Positions 8,071 through 17,466 of a DNA stretch of 64,000 bases are shown here, piece after piece (position 1 is the first letter of the stretch; the number at the start of each line of letters is the position of its first letter). The stretch comes from Chersky-840 sp963848335 (GTDB lineage: Bacteria > Actinomycetota > Acidimicrobiia > Acidimicrobiales > UBA8190), in assembly GCA_963848335.1 (NCBI GenBank), contig CAWKDD010000001.1, forward strand, positions 1,178,001 through 1,242,000, in the 5' to 3' direction. Position numbers and translations under genes: made by a program. The notes below the pieces were generated by a model. The model was not told the origin of the DNA. It saw nothing but the letters and a program-made list of their open reading frames with translations, and did no database searches.

Positions 8071-8625
8071 ATGGTCGGGCCGAGCAACTCCCGCCGAATG
8101 CCATGGCTCGTGTGCGCCGTCGTGGCCGTGGTCGGCTTCACCGCCGCAGCCTGTGGGTCCCAGGCGGGGGCGCCGACCACCGGAGCCCCCCTGCCTGCCG
8201 GATCGGCACCGTCGGAGATCGCCAAGATGGTGTGCCAGCCCAAAGCGCAGCACGAGATCGACGAGGTGCTCGGCGTCACCTCGACGATCGGGACGCCGGC
8301 GTGGTCGAACCACCGCTACTCGTGTCGGTACGGCTTCGCCAACGGAGCCTTTTCGCTGTCGGTCAAGGAGCTGTCGAGCTGGGGCCAAACCCTCGGCTAC
8401 TACCGCGGGTTCGGCTCGGGTCTGGCATCCAGTCACGCCATCTACAACCTCGGCCAGGGAGCGTTCCAGGCGAGCAACGGATCGGTCGTCGTCCGCAAGG
8501 ACTGGAAGGTGCTAGTCGTGGACGTCTCCTCATTGCCCCCGCAGTTCGGCAACCCGAGCGCACCCGCCGACAACATCGCGCTCACGGTGGCCAACGTGAT
8601 CCTGGGCTGCTGGCACGGCGACTGA
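8071..8625 (+). CDS. Secreted lipoprotein, divergent from copper operon
   Basis: The 184-aa protein starts at ATG 8071; an upstream in-frame extension would overlap the operator. Residues 1-28 are a typical lipoprotein signal: positive charges (R8, R9), a hydrophobic core and a lipobox-like TAAAC with C28 as the lipidated cysteine, followed by a Gly/Ala/Pro/Thr linker. The mature part (~150 aa) contains three further cysteines (in MVCQPK, YSCRY and LGCWHGD), probably disulfide-forming. I do not recognise the domain; it resembles small actinobacterial DUF3558-like lipoproteins in layout only. Sharing an operator-bearing promoter region with the copper operon suggests copper-responsive expression at the cell surface. 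Confidence 0.7.
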   Translation: MVGPSNSRRMPWLVCAVVAVVGFTAAACGSQAGAPTTGAPLPAGSAPSEIAKMVCQPKAQHEIDEVLGVTSTIGTPAWSNHRYSCRYGFANGAFSLSVKELSSWGQTLGYYRGFGSGLASSHAIYNLGQGAFQASNGSVVVRKDWKVLVVDVSSLPPQFGNPSAPADNIALTVANVILGCWHGD

Positions 8626-8866
8626 TTTGCCGGCACCCACGATCAGGGATGATCCCGGTCGGATCGTGTATCCGTCCGACCTGTGCGGTACGTGCCGGTC
8701 TCGATCGGGCCTGGATGGGCGCCGAGGGTGGCAGAGCGCCCATACTCGGTAGTACCCCGAGTACCGGATGTCCAAGCCCCGTCGGAACTTACAGGTCATC
8801 CCACCAGGCGACGTGATCGACCTGTCGGATAGCTTCGAAGAGTCCCGCCTACCGGAGGATGCCGTG

Positions 8867-9791
8867 ATGCAAGCCGTCACCGTTCGAGACCGCGACGCCG
8901 GCGTCAGCGGACTCTCAGTTATGGACATGCCCTACCCGCACGCCGCCCAGAACGACGTCATCGTGCGGGTGCATGCCGCCGGGTTCACCCCCGGGGAGCT
9001 GGACTGGTCGGGGACATGGACCGACCGCGCCGGGCGCGACCGGACGCCGAGCGTGCCCGGCCACGAGCTGTCGGGAGTCGTCGTCGAGTTGGGGTACGGA
9101 ACCACCGGCCTCACCGTCGGCCAGCGGGTGTTCGGACTGACCGACTGGACCCGCAACGGCTCCCTGGCCGAGTACAGCCGCGGTGGAGGCCCGCAACCTC
9201 GCTCCCCTTCCGGCTGATATCGACCACACCGTGGCCGCCGCCCTCCCGATCTCGGGGCTGACGGCATGGCAGGCGCTGATCGACCACGCTCACCTGACGA
9301 CAGGCCAGAGCGTCCTGATCCACGGTGCCGCGGGCGGTGTCGGCTCGATCGCCGTGCAGCTCGCACGCGAGGTCGGAGCCAAAGTGATTGGCACCGGTCG
9401 GGCCGCGGACCGCGATACAGCCCTCGGCTTGGGAGTGGATGCCTTCTTGGACCTCGAGGCCGACAAGCTGGAAGACGCCGGCGAGGTTGACGTGGTGTTG
9501 GATGTGATCGGTGGCGACATACTCGACCGCTCGGCTGCGCTGGTGCGCGCCGGCGGCACGCTCGTCACCACCATCAGGGTGCCCACGGTCCGGCCCAAGG
9601 ATGGGCGCGCCGTCTTCTTCGTCGTCGAAGCTGACCGTTCCCGGCTTGCGGACCTCGCCCAGCGGCTCAGAGACGGGCGGCTCAAGCCGATCGTCGGGGC
9701 GGTACGGCCGCTCGCCGAAGCACCCGCCGCCTTCGCCCCCGACCGGCGCACCCCTGGTAAGACCATCATTCGGATCACCGAAGGCGGATAG
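8867..9791 (+). pseudogene. NADP-dependent zinc-type alcohol dehydrogenase/quinone reductase, frameshifted
   Basis: Two overlapping frames together make one ~307-aa medium-chain dehydrogenase/reductase. The first (from ATG 8867, MQAVTVRDRD) carries the N-terminal GroES-like domain with VPGHELSGVV. The second, from about 9177, carries the nucleotide-binding domain with HGAAGGVGSIAVQLA. The break is at GAGTACAGCC, 9171-9179: removing one A (9176) gives a continuous reading through EYAAVEARNL. ATG 8768 is in frame but gives an atypical N-terminus. No zinc ligands are evident, so it is probably a quinone-reductase-like NADPH enzyme. Both halves are well conserved, so a sequence error is as likely as a true pseudogene. 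Confidence 0.8.
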
Positions 9792-10098
9792 TCGGCCACG
9801 GACCCTCTTCGTCTGGGATGCTGAGCGTGGCGGGGGGGTCCCGTCCACGGTCTCGATCTCCACGGTCCGTTGCGTCATCTGGTCTCCTTCCGTCAGTCCG
9901 GTTTCGACCTACCTTTCAGCTCTGGAGGCCCGGCGAGGCCGAACCAATCGGGGTCGTTGTCGAGCATCGTCTGCGAGCGGATGGCCCGAGGCCAGGGTGC
10001 GAACGACCGGCATTTGTCGATGGGTTCGATGCCCCTCGGTGCCCCCCCGCCCACGCACGCCAGGTGGCTTATCCCAGCGGCGGCGTAGCATTCTGGAG
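9792..10098. other. Intergenic region before the cyclase regulator
   Basis: About 300 bases without a supportable gene. The long open frame that continues upstream from the cyclase gene through this region has no family sequence before residue MAVVCGECG. No repeat or clear promoter is seen. Confidence 0.4.
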
Positions 10099-13000
10099 AT
10101 GGCGGTGGTCTGTGGAGAATGTGGGTCGCCGATCGGGGAGAAAGCGAAGTTCTGCGCGGAGTGCGGGGCCAAGCTGCCTGGCGAGAGCACGGAAGACGTC
10201 CGCAAGACGGTCACGGCGTTGTTCTGTGACCTGGTGGGGTCGACCAGTTTAGGCGAGCGCACCGACCCCGAGAGCCTGCGGGCCCTCTTGGAGCGCTACT
10301 TCGCTGCGATGCGAGCGGCCCTCGAGCGCCACGGCGGGACGGTGGAGAAGTTCATCGGCGACGCCGTGGTCGCCTTTTTTGGCGTGCCTGTGACACGGGA
10401 GGATGACGCCCTGCGGGCGGTGCGGGCCGCCTTCGATATGCAACGAGACCTGACCGAGCTCAATCCGGAGCTGTCCGAACGTTGGGGCGTCGAGCTGGCG
10501 GTGCGCATCGGGGTCAACACCGGCGAAGTACTCGTGAGCGGCACAGCCGAGCACACGGTGGGCGATGCCGTGAACGTAGCCGCCCGGCTCGAACAGGCCG
10601 CCGGGCCGGGCGAGGTGCTCGTCGGCGAAGAAACCTGGCGTCTGGTGCGGGAGTGGGCCGAGGCAGAGCCGGTGGCACCGTTCGAACTCAAGGGAAAACG
10701 AGAGGCCGTTCCGGCATGGCGTGTGCGCTCAGTGGCTGGGGTCACCGAGGCCCGCAACTCCGACGCCACTTTGCGGGCCCGGCTCGTGGGTCGAGATCGG
10801 GAGCTGGGGATGCTGGGCCAGTGCCTCGAGCGCGCCGAGGCCGACCGTAGCTGCCAGTTGTTCACCCTGTTCGGTGCGGCTGGGGTGGGGAAGACCCGTC
10901 TCACCGACGAGTTCCTGGCCGCGCAAGCGCCGAAGGCTCGGGTGATCCGGAGTCGATGCCTGTCCTACGGAGATGGCACGTCGCTGTGGCCTCTCCTCGA
11001 GATGTTGCGGGCGTCCGCCGGCTTCAGCGGAACCGAGGGCGACGACGAGGGGCGACGGCGCCTTGCCGAGGTGTTCGGGGACAACACGGGGGCGGCACAG
11101 GTCACGGAACTTCTGGCCCCCCTGGCGGGCCTGGGCGGAACGTCGGCGGCCATCGAGGAGATCCAGTGGGCAGTCCGACGCTACCTCGAAGCCCTGGCGG
11201 GCTCGGAGCCGGTCATCTGGGTGGTCGATGACCTCCACTGGGCCGAGCCCGCCTTTCTGGCCATCCTCGAGGACGTTGTCGACTGGACCCGCGATGCGCC
11301 GCTGGTCGTGTTGTGCCTGGCTCGTCCAGAGTTCCTCGATGACCATCCCACCTGGGGCGGCGGGAAGCTGAACGTCACCAACGTGTTGCTCAGGCCCCTG
11401 TCGGCCACAGAGTCCACACAACTCGTCGAAGAGTTCCTCGGCGGGGCCGGCCTGCCGGCCGAGGCACTCGATCGGGTGGTGTCGGGCGCCGGGGGGACCC
11501 CTTTGTTCGTCGAGCAGCTGCTGGCCATGCTGGTCGACGACGGCTTCCTGGTGTTCGCAACCGAGGGGTGGCAGGTGTCGGGCGACCTGGGCACCGTGAC
11601 CGTTCCCCCGACCATCGGCGCATTGCTGGCGGCACGACTGGAGCGCCTGACGGCTGGCGAGCGCCAGGTACTCGACGCCGCCGCCGTGGTGGGGCAGATC
11701 TTTTACGCCGGGGCGGTGGTCGAGTTGACGGCGCTCGAACCCCAGGCAGTGGCCGGTTATCTGCGCTCATTGGCCCGGAAGGAAATGGTCCGCTCGGAAC
11801 GCAGCGACATCCCCGGCGAGGACGGGTTCGCGTTTACGCACATCCTGGTACGAGACTCGGCCTACCAAGCCCTGTCCAAGTTGCGCCGGGCCGATCTCCA
11901 TGAACGACTGGCCCGCTGGCTGGACAAGCGCACGGACGTCCTGGCCGGCGAGTCCGACGAATTCGTCGGACACCACTTGGCCGAGGCCGTGGCCTTGCGT
12001 CGGGGCGTGGGTGAGATCGACGACGGTGCACTGGCCCAGGAAGCGGCGAGGCGCCTAGCCGCAGTGGCCTGGCGGCTCATGGCTACGGACCTCCACTCGG
12101 CGTCCGCTCTTTACGCCCGGGCCGCCGATCTGGTCCCGGGCACCGTGGCTGGATTGGATCTGCGATGCCGTCACGGCGTGGCTCTCTTCCGGGCTCAAGA
12201 GTTCGGGCGCGCCCGCGCCATCCTTGACGCGGTGCTCGGCGAGGCCGAGCAGTGTGGCGATCGTGGGCTATTCCTGCGGGCGCGGCTGGCATGGCTGGAA
12301 GTGGCCGCGCACACCGAAGGCGATCTCGCCATGGCCGACATCGACGTCGCCGTCGCTGAGGCGTTGGACTATTTCGACTCCACGGGTGACGACGAAGGAT
12401 TGGCCCATGCGTACGTCGCACGCCGCCAACGACTGAACATGGAAGGCCGTTGGGAACCGATGATGGAGATCTGTGAGAAAATTATGGACCACGCGTCGCG
12501 TTGTGGTGATAACCATCTGGTCGAGGAAGCCCGAGCGTTTCGCTACGCGGCGATGTATTACGGGCCGCGTCCGTCCAATGAAGTCCTCCCACTCCTGCGC
12601 CAAGACGCGCTGTCGGGTGAGTCGACCCGAATCGCATACGGCACTCGCCGCATGGTCGAAGGAGTGCTCCTCGCCCTTGACGATCAGCCACGAGAAGCGC
12701 GTACAGCGCTAGCCGATGCTCGGGCCGCATTCGAGGAAATGCACAGCGACATGCACCTTTTCCATCTTGCCTCCTGCTCCGCCAACGCCGAGTACATCCT
12801 CGGGGACGACGAGGCGATGGAGCAACACCTCATGTTCATGTTCGACGAGCTCGAGCGGAGGGGCGAACGGTCCTATCTCTCAACCGTGGCGCCCATGCTC
12901 GCGGAGCTCCGTTTGCGCCATGGCGACACGGAGGCGGCGAAAGAACTGGCCGCCATGGGGCGGAATCTGACTCACGAAGAAGACGTGGTCTCTCAATCTC

Positions 13001-13278
13001 TCTGGCGCGTCATAGAGGCCAAAGTCGCAGCACTCGCCGGGGATTTCGGCCGCGCCCTCTCACTTGCCGCCGACGCCGTGGAATGGATGGAGCGCAGCGA
13101 TCAACTGCAGTGGATCGCGGAAACGTACAGAGGGCAAGCAGAGGTCCAGCTCATGGCTGGGCGGATCGACGACGGCCGAACCTCGCTCGTGAGAGCGCTC
13201 GAGCTCTTCGAAGCCAAGGGAGATGTACCTGACGCCCGCCGAGCGCGTCGCAGTCTGGACGACCTCGCCTCCGCTTGA
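10099..13278 (+). CDS. Zn-ribbon adenylate/guanylate cyclase with AAA ATPase and TPR domains
   Basis: The 1059-aa multidomain regulator starts at ATG 10099, where the zinc ribbon (C5xxC8 and C19xxC22) begins. A class III cyclase domain follows (~35-205; ALFCDLVGST, FIGDAVVAFFG). Next is an AAA/NTPase module (~235-600) with Walker A GAAGVGKT and Walker B VIWVVDDLHW. A long helical TPR-like region extends to the C-terminus. This architecture is typical of large actinobacterial and proteobacterial signalling cyclases, but ligand and target are unknown. The cyclase half keeps metal-binding aspartates, so nucleotide cyclase activity is possible. GGAG lies immediately before ATG, so the start is less certain than the domain call. 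It stands alone, with non-coding DNA on both sides. Confidence 0.85.
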   Translation: MAVVCGECGSPIGEKAKFCAECGAKLPGESTEDVRKTVTALFCDLVGSTSLGERTDPESLRALLERYFAAMRAALERHGGTVEKFIGDAVVAFFGVPVTREDDALRAVRAAFDMQRDLTELNPELSERWGVELAVRIGVNTGEVLVSGTAEHTVGDAVNVAARLEQAAGPGEVLVGEETWRLVREWAEAEPVAPFELKGKREAVPAWRVRSVAGVTEARNSDATLRARLVGRDRELGMLGQCLERAEADRSCQLFTLFGAAGVGKTRLTDEFLAAQAPKARVIRSRCLSYGDGTSLWPLLEMLRASAGFSGTEGDDEGRRRLAEVFGDNTGAAQVTELLAPLAGLGGTSAAIEEIQWAVRRYLEALAGSEPVIWVVDDLHWAEPAFLAILEDVVDWTRDAPLVVLCLARPEFLDDHPTWGGGKLNVTNVLLRPLSATESTQLVEEFLGGAGLPAEALDRVVSGAGGTPLFVEQLLAMLVDDGFLVFATEGWQVSGDLGTVTVPPTIGALLAARLERLTAGERQVLDAAAVVGQIFYAGAVVELTALEPQAVAGYLRSLARKEMVRSERSDIPGEDGFAFTHILVRDSAYQALSKLRRADLHERLARWLDKRTDVLAGESDEFVGHHLAEAVALRRGVGEIDDGALAQEAARRLAAVAWRLMATDLHSASALYARAADLVPGTVAGLDLRCRHGVALFRAQEFGRARAILDAVLGEAEQCGDRGLFLRARLAWLEVAAHTEGDLAMADIDVAVAEALDYFDSTGDDEGLAHAYVARRQRLNMEGRWEPMMEICEKIMDHASRCGDNHLVEEARAFRYAAMYYGPRPSNEVLPLLRQDALSGESTRIAYGTRRMVEGVLLALDDQPREARTALADARAAFEEMHSDMHLFHLASCSANAEYILGDDEAMEQHLMFMFDELERRGERSYLSTVAPMLAELRLRHGDTEAAKELAAMGRNLTHEEDVVSQSLWRVIEAKVAALAGDFGRALSLAADAVEWMERSDQLQWIAETYRGQAEVQLMAGRIDDGRTSLVRALELFEAKGDVPDARRARRSLDDLASA

Positions 13279-13697
13279 GACGTGGTGTAGCGGTGCCACT
13301 TCCGAATTGGTGTCTTGAGTCAGCCGAAGTTCGTTAACTATGGCGTGCAAAGTGCGACTTCGAGCACGCCGAGCAAACCGATCCTTCCGGGAGCGGTGCC
13401 TGCTGGCGACCTGTGGCCCGACTGTGATCGCTCTAATCCCTCCTTTCACCATTTTCCGAGACTCGTCGGGGGGCGTTGTGGCGTCCGCGGCGGATCGCCA
13501 AGTATTCCATCGACGAGCGGAAGGGATCTCGCCATCGCGTTCTCATCCCCACGTAGGTCACTGGAGTCGGGAGATTGATTGCCTGTCGTCACTTCACCCT
13601 GTGTTTCAAGACCACGGTTCCAGCTCGGAATCTTGGGAGCTCCGATGAGGCGTTCTTGCGGCTGAGCAGCTCGGAGAACTCAGCGATCGTGTATTAC
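13279..13697. other. Intergenic region, 419 bases
   Basis: Between the cyclase stop and the convergent aldo/keto reductase stop. The sequence is somewhat less GC-rich than the flanking genes and holds no supportable gene, RNA or repeat. Short frames here lack RBS and recognisable motifs. Confidence 0.4.
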
Positions 13698-14726
13698 CTA
13701 GGAGGTCGCTGGGATGCGCCACAAGTCGATGTCACAGTCGACGGCGTAGCGATCGATCTCGGTGAGGTCGTCGGTAGTCAACTCCAGGTGATCGAGAGCC
13801 TTCACGTTCTGCTCGAGTTGGGCGACGCTGCTGGCACCAATCAGCGCAGAAGTCACTCGAGGGTCGCGCAAGGCCCATGCGATGGCCATCTGGGCGAGGG
13901 ACTGGTTTCGACCCCGGGCAATGTCGTTGAGGGCCCGAATGCGGGCGAGGTTGTCGTCGTTGAGCATGTCGTGGCTGAGCGAGCCGTCTTGAGACGCTCG
14001 CGAGCCTGGCGGGATGCCGTTGAGGTATCGGTCGGTGAGTAGGCCCTGGGCCAAGACTGAGAAAGCAATGCAACCGACACCTTCATTGCCGAGAACGTCG
14101 AGGAGGCGGTCTTCGATCCATCGGTTGAGCATCGAGTACGAGGGTTGATGAATGAGCAGCGGGGTGCCGAGCCCGCGGAGGATCGTGACGGCTTCAGCAG
14201 TCCGTTGATCGGAGTACGACGAGACCCCGACGTAGAGGGCTTTGCCGGAGGTCACGGCGGTGTGGAGGGCACCGAGGGTCTCCTCGAGGGGGGTGTGGGG
14301 GTCGTAATGATGGTGATAGAAGATGTCGACATAGTCGAGGCCTAGCCGTCGCAGGCTCTGGTCGAGGCTGGCAAGGAGGTACTTGCGAGAGCCGAGATCG
14401 CCGTAAGGGCCCGGCCACATGTCCCAGCCAGCTTTGGTGGAGATGACCAACTCGTCACGGTACGGGCGGAAGTCGTCGCGGAGGATCCGGGCAAAGTTGG
14501 TCTCGGCGCTGCCGTACGGGGGGCCGTAGTTGTTGGCGAGGTCGAAATGGGTGATGCCCAAGTCGAAAGCTCGGCGCAAGATGGCGCGTTGGGTATCGAT
14601 AGGCCGGTCGTCGCCGAAGTTCTGCCACAGCCCGAGTGACAGTGCTGGCAGAAGGAGGCCGCTTCGCCCACAGCGGCGATAGCTCATGGACCCGTAGCGG
14701 CCTTCGGTGGGGAGGTAGCTGGTCAT
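13698..14726 (-). CDS. Aldo/keto reductase, L-glyceraldehyde 3-phosphate reductase type
   Basis: The 342-aa NADPH-dependent TIM-barrel reductase resembles the YghZ/Gpr branch. Catalytic residues are visible in order: the Asp/Tyr pair in FDLANNYGPPYGS, Lys in ISTKAGWDMWPGPYG, and His in DIFYHHHYD. The C-terminal cofactor segment ALIGASSVAQLEQN is also present. The start is ATG 14726, with GGGGAGG a few bases upstream. This ATG overlaps the TGA of the preceding gene (ATGA), so the two are translationally coupled. Likely substrates are short hydroxyaldehydes such as L-glyceraldehyde 3-phosphate or methylglyoxal. The coupled 3-hydroxyisobutyrate dehydrogenase-like partner suggests a joint redox pathway for small hydroxy acids or aldehydes. 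Confidence 0.9.
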   Translation of the reverse strand: MTSYLPTEGRYGSMSYRRCGRSGLLLPALSLGLWQNFGDDRPIDTQRAILRRAFDLGITHFDLANNYGPPYGSAETNFARILRDDFRPYRDELVISTKAGWDMWPGPYGDLGSRKYLLASLDQSLRRLGLDYVDIFYHHHYDPHTPLEETLGALHTAVTSGKALYVGVSSYSDQRTAEAVTILRGLGTPLLIHQPSYSMLNRWIEDRLLDVLGNEGVGCIAFSVLAQGLLTDRYLNGIPPGSRASQDGSLSHDMLNDDNLARIRALNDIARGRNQSLAQMAIAWALRDPRVTSALIGASSVAQLEQNVKALDHLELTTDDLTEIDRYAVDCDIDLWRIPATS

Positions 14727-15610
14727 CGCCCTCCCCATTTCTCTTCGAGCGTGCGCGTCACCACAGTCACGTCTTGATGGCCGACGCCGAAATCGATGGC
14801 CTGCTGCCACTCCTCCGCCAAGCATGCAAGGGCACCAAGTCGGCCGTCTGCGGCCTGCTCGGCGAGGCGCACGTCCTTCAGCGCCAGCGCGAGTGCGAAT
14901 TGGGCTGAGAAATCATCCTTGGCAATTCGATGCAGCTTGGCTTCCTGCCAAGGAGACACGAGTGGGTTGCCTTCGAGGGCGTCGACGACGTTGTCGATCT
15001 CGAGCCCTAAGCCATGAGCGAGAGCCACGGAGGCGGCCACCGCTTCCGCCGCGAAGGCGAGCCATGTGTTGGCTACAAGTTTGAGTCGGGTGCCGCTCCC
15101 GGCGTTGCCGGCCCAGATGGTGCGCTGGCCCAGGGCGTCGAACAGCGGGGTAACCCGCGGCCTCGCTACGTCGGGCCCTGACGCGAAGATGGTCAGTTGG
15201 CCGCGTTCGGCCGGGTCCTTACTGCCCGAAACAGGTGCGTCGAGCAAGATCACGTCGGGGCGATCGGCCGCGACCATCGCTGCCACGCGCTCGATTCCCG
15301 CCACGCCGATAGTGCTCATCTGCACCAGAATCGCACCCGGGGCAAGCGCAGCAAGAACGCCCTCGTCGCGCGCAATGGAGATGACGGCGTCGGCATCGGT
15401 CACCATTGTGATCACGATCGCCGCCGGCCTGGCCGCATCCGCTGCGGTCGGAGATACCTCCGCGCCGAGCTTGGCGAGGTCTTGCGTGGCGTCTTGATTG
15501 CGGTTCCACACGATCGTCGAGATCCCGGCCCGCAGCGCCGAGGTTGCCATCCCATGGCCCATAGTGCCGATGCCCAGAATGGCAACCGGCTCTTGTGCGT
15601 TGTCTGCCAT
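14723..15610 (-). CDS. 3-hydroxyisobutyrate dehydrogenase-family oxidoreductase
   Basis: The 295-aa beta-hydroxyacid dehydrogenase has an N-terminal Rossmann motif, ILGIGTMGHGMA. The substrate-binding segment is DAPVSGSKDPAERG, and the catalytic lysine region reads KLVANTWLA (equivalent to the family's KxxxN). The start is ATG 15610, with AAGGAGGGA just upstream; an in-frame extension to 15730 lacks family sequence. It oxidises or reduces a 3-hydroxy acid with NAD(P); the exact substrate cannot be read from sequence. It is the first gene of a two-gene unit, its TGA overlapping the aldo/keto reductase ATG. Confidence 0.87.
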   Translation of the reverse strand: MADNAQEPVAILGIGTMGHGMATSALRAGISTIVWNRNQDATQDLAKLGAEVSPTAADAARPAAIVITMVTDADAVISIARDEGVLAALAPGAILVQMSTIGVAGIERVAAMVAADRPDVILLDAPVSGSKDPAERGQLTIFASGPDVARPRVTPLFDALGQRTIWAGNAGSGTRLKLVANTWLAFAAEAVAASVALAHGLGLEIDNVVDALEGNPLVSPWQEAKLHRIAKDDFSAQFALALALKDVRLAEQAADGRLGALACLAEEWQQAIDFGVGHQDVTVVTRTLEEKWGGR

Positions 15611-15859
15611 GAGTCCCTCCTTACGATTGTTTGTGAGCCTGTGGTGCCCATGAGCATCGCGCTGCTCCGGAGGCCGTGCCTCAGGTCTTGCCGCTCGCCG
15701 GCCACCGGACTGGCGCCGGGGGCCACTCATACGCGCGATCCTGACGGCAGCTCAACTCGTGGGGCGCGTCCATCTGGTCATTGCTGCCCCGGCGGCCCGA
15801 CCCCCAGTTGCCATAGCCTGAGGTGGCCGGTCGTGGCACGATTTGAGGATGCGGGCGTG

Positions 15860-17353
15860 ATGGCTCAAGGGCAGACAACTCCGTCGACGTGGGCTCCCCT
15901 TCGCATCACTGTCTTTCGCTGGCTGTGGCTCGCCTCGCTCGTGAGCAACGTTGGCGCCTGGATGCAAACCGTCGGCGCTCAGTGGTTCCTCGTCCACGCC
16001 GCCCATGCCGCGATCCTCGTCTCACTCGTTCAAACTGCCGACATGCTTCCCGACGTCATGTTCGGCATCGTCGGTGGCGTGCTGGCCGATACTCTCGATC
16101 GACGTCGATTACTGATGGCGGTCCAAGGCGGCCTCGTCGTCGCTGCCTCGGTGCTGGCGGCGCTCACGATCGATGGGCGAATGTCGCCGGCGCTGCTTCT
16201 GATGTTCACCTTCGTGATCGGCACCGGTTCGGTCCTGGTGACCCCGGCCTACCAGTCCCTCGTGCCTGAGCTCGTTCCACGCGACAAGATACCGGCAGCC
16301 GCACAACTCAGTTCCATCAACGTCAACCTCGCCAGGGCCATAGGCCCCGCCATCGCCGGAATCCTCATCGCGTATATCGGAGTGGGGCCGGTCTTTGCCG
16401 TCAATGCGGCAACATTCCTCGTCTACGGCGTCGTGGTCGCTCTCTGGCGGCCGAGCCCGGACACCGTCCCGCAGATCCCCGAGCGTTTCGTGTCGGCCCT
16501 TCGGGCCGGCGGCCGATACGTCCGCTATTCGCCGGTGACCCGTCGGATCCTGCTTCGGGCCACGCTCTTTCTCGTTCCCGCCAGCGCGCTGTGGGCCCTC
16601 CTTCCGCTCGTGGCCAGCCGCCGCCTCGGACTCGGCTCAGGCGGATACGGACTGCTGCTGGGCGCTCTCGGGGTCGGGGCCATTGCGGGGGCCTCGGTGC
16701 TCTCAAAGGTGCGCGCCCGGGTGTCATCGAATGCGCTCATCGAACTGATCGGCGTCGTGTTCGCGGTTGCGCTTGTGGCGGTGATCTTGGTGCGGTCGAC
16801 TGTTGTAGTCGTCATTATCCTCCTTCCTGCCGGAATGGCGTGGGTGGGGATGCTGGCGACGGTCAACACCGTGCTGCAGCTCTTCTTGCCGCGCTGGGTG
16901 CGGGCGCGCGGGCTGTCTGTCTACCAAATGGTGCTTTTTGGGGCGCAGGGTTTCGGGGCATTGGCGTGGGGTGCGCTCGCCGACGGGTTCGGACTCACTT
17001 TCGCATTTCTCGTTGCCGCGGGGCTGATGGTTCTCGGCGCGGTCTCGGCGCTCGTCTGGCCCTTGGTCGACAGTGGGAACATGGACCGGCGCACGGTACC
17101 CCGGCCCGATCCCGATGTGGTCCTGGATCCGGAGACGGACTCGGGACCGGTGGTAGTGCGGACGGTCTACAGAATCGACGCCGATCGTGAGCCCGACTTG
17201 ATATGCGCCATGTTCCGTGTCCGCGAAATGCGGCTTCGGACCGGCGCCATCCAATGGGGATTGTTCCGAAACGGCGAACGACCGGGTGAGCTCGAGGAGA
17301 TATTCATGGTCGCCTCGTGGGACGAGCACCTGCGCCAGCACCGCGAGCGATGA
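15860..17353 (+). CDS. MFS transporter (MFS_3/EntS-like) with C-terminal ABM-like tail
   Basis: The 497-aa protein starts at ATG 15860 (MAQGQTTPSTWAPLR). It has about 10-12 membrane helices of the MFS_3 group, with the loop signature GGVLADTLDRRR. After the membrane part, residues ~415-497 form a cytosolic tail like antibiotic-biosynthesis-monooxygenase domains (VVVRTVYRIDAD...LEEIFMVASWDEHLRQH). The stop follows HRER directly. The next frame, from ATG 17350 to TAA 17464-17466, reads MTATDFAYEEQAKTLSETPS, which is how such tails normally end. A one-base loss near 17345-17350 is therefore likely, and the intact protein would end at 17466. Probable role: export of a small hydrophobic compound. 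Confidence 0.82.
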   Translation: MAQGQTTPSTWAPLRITVFRWLWLASLVSNVGAWMQTVGAQWFLVHAAHAAILVSLVQTADMLPDVMFGIVGGVLADTLDRRRLLMAVQGGLVVAASVLAALTIDGRMSPALLLMFTFVIGTGSVLVTPAYQSLVPELVPRDKIPAAAQLSSINVNLARAIGPAIAGILIAYIGVGPVFAVNAATFLVYGVVVALWRPSPDTVPQIPERFVSALRAGGRYVRYSPVTRRILLRATLFLVPASALWALLPLVASRRLGLGSGGYGLLLGALGVGAIAGASVLSKVRARVSSNALIELIGVVFAVALVAVILVRSTVVVVIILLPAGMAWVGMLATVNTVLQLFLPRWVRARGLSVYQMVLFGAQGFGALAWGALADGFGLTFAFLVAAGLMVLGAVSALVWPLVDSGNMDRRTVPRPDPDVVLDPETDSGPVVVRTVYRIDADREPDLICAMFRVREMRLRTGAIQWGLFRNGERPGELEEIFMVASWDEHLRQHRER

Positions 17354-17466
17354 CTGCGACCGACTTCGCCTACGAAGAACAGGCGAAGACCCTTTCCGAG
17401 ACGCCCTCGGAGACGTGGCATCTCCTGCCTATTGAGCTCTCGCAGCGGCTCCATGACGAGCGATAA

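Noticed and set aside
6366..8816. Very long plus-strand open frame (816 codons) opposite the copper operon
   Set aside because: It is antisense to three well-supported minus-strand genes, has low-complexity Gly/His/Arg/Asp-rich composition and no motifs. High GC creates such frames opposite real genes.
9511..10098. N-terminal extension of the cyclase-AAA-TPR gene
   Set aside because: Runs across the preceding reductase in a different frame and lacks family sequence; the zinc ribbon at ATG 10099 marks the natural start.
15197..15859. N-terminal extension of the MFS_3 gene
   Set aside because: It overlaps the opposite-strand dehydrogenase and has no membrane or family sequence before MAQGQ (ATG 15860).
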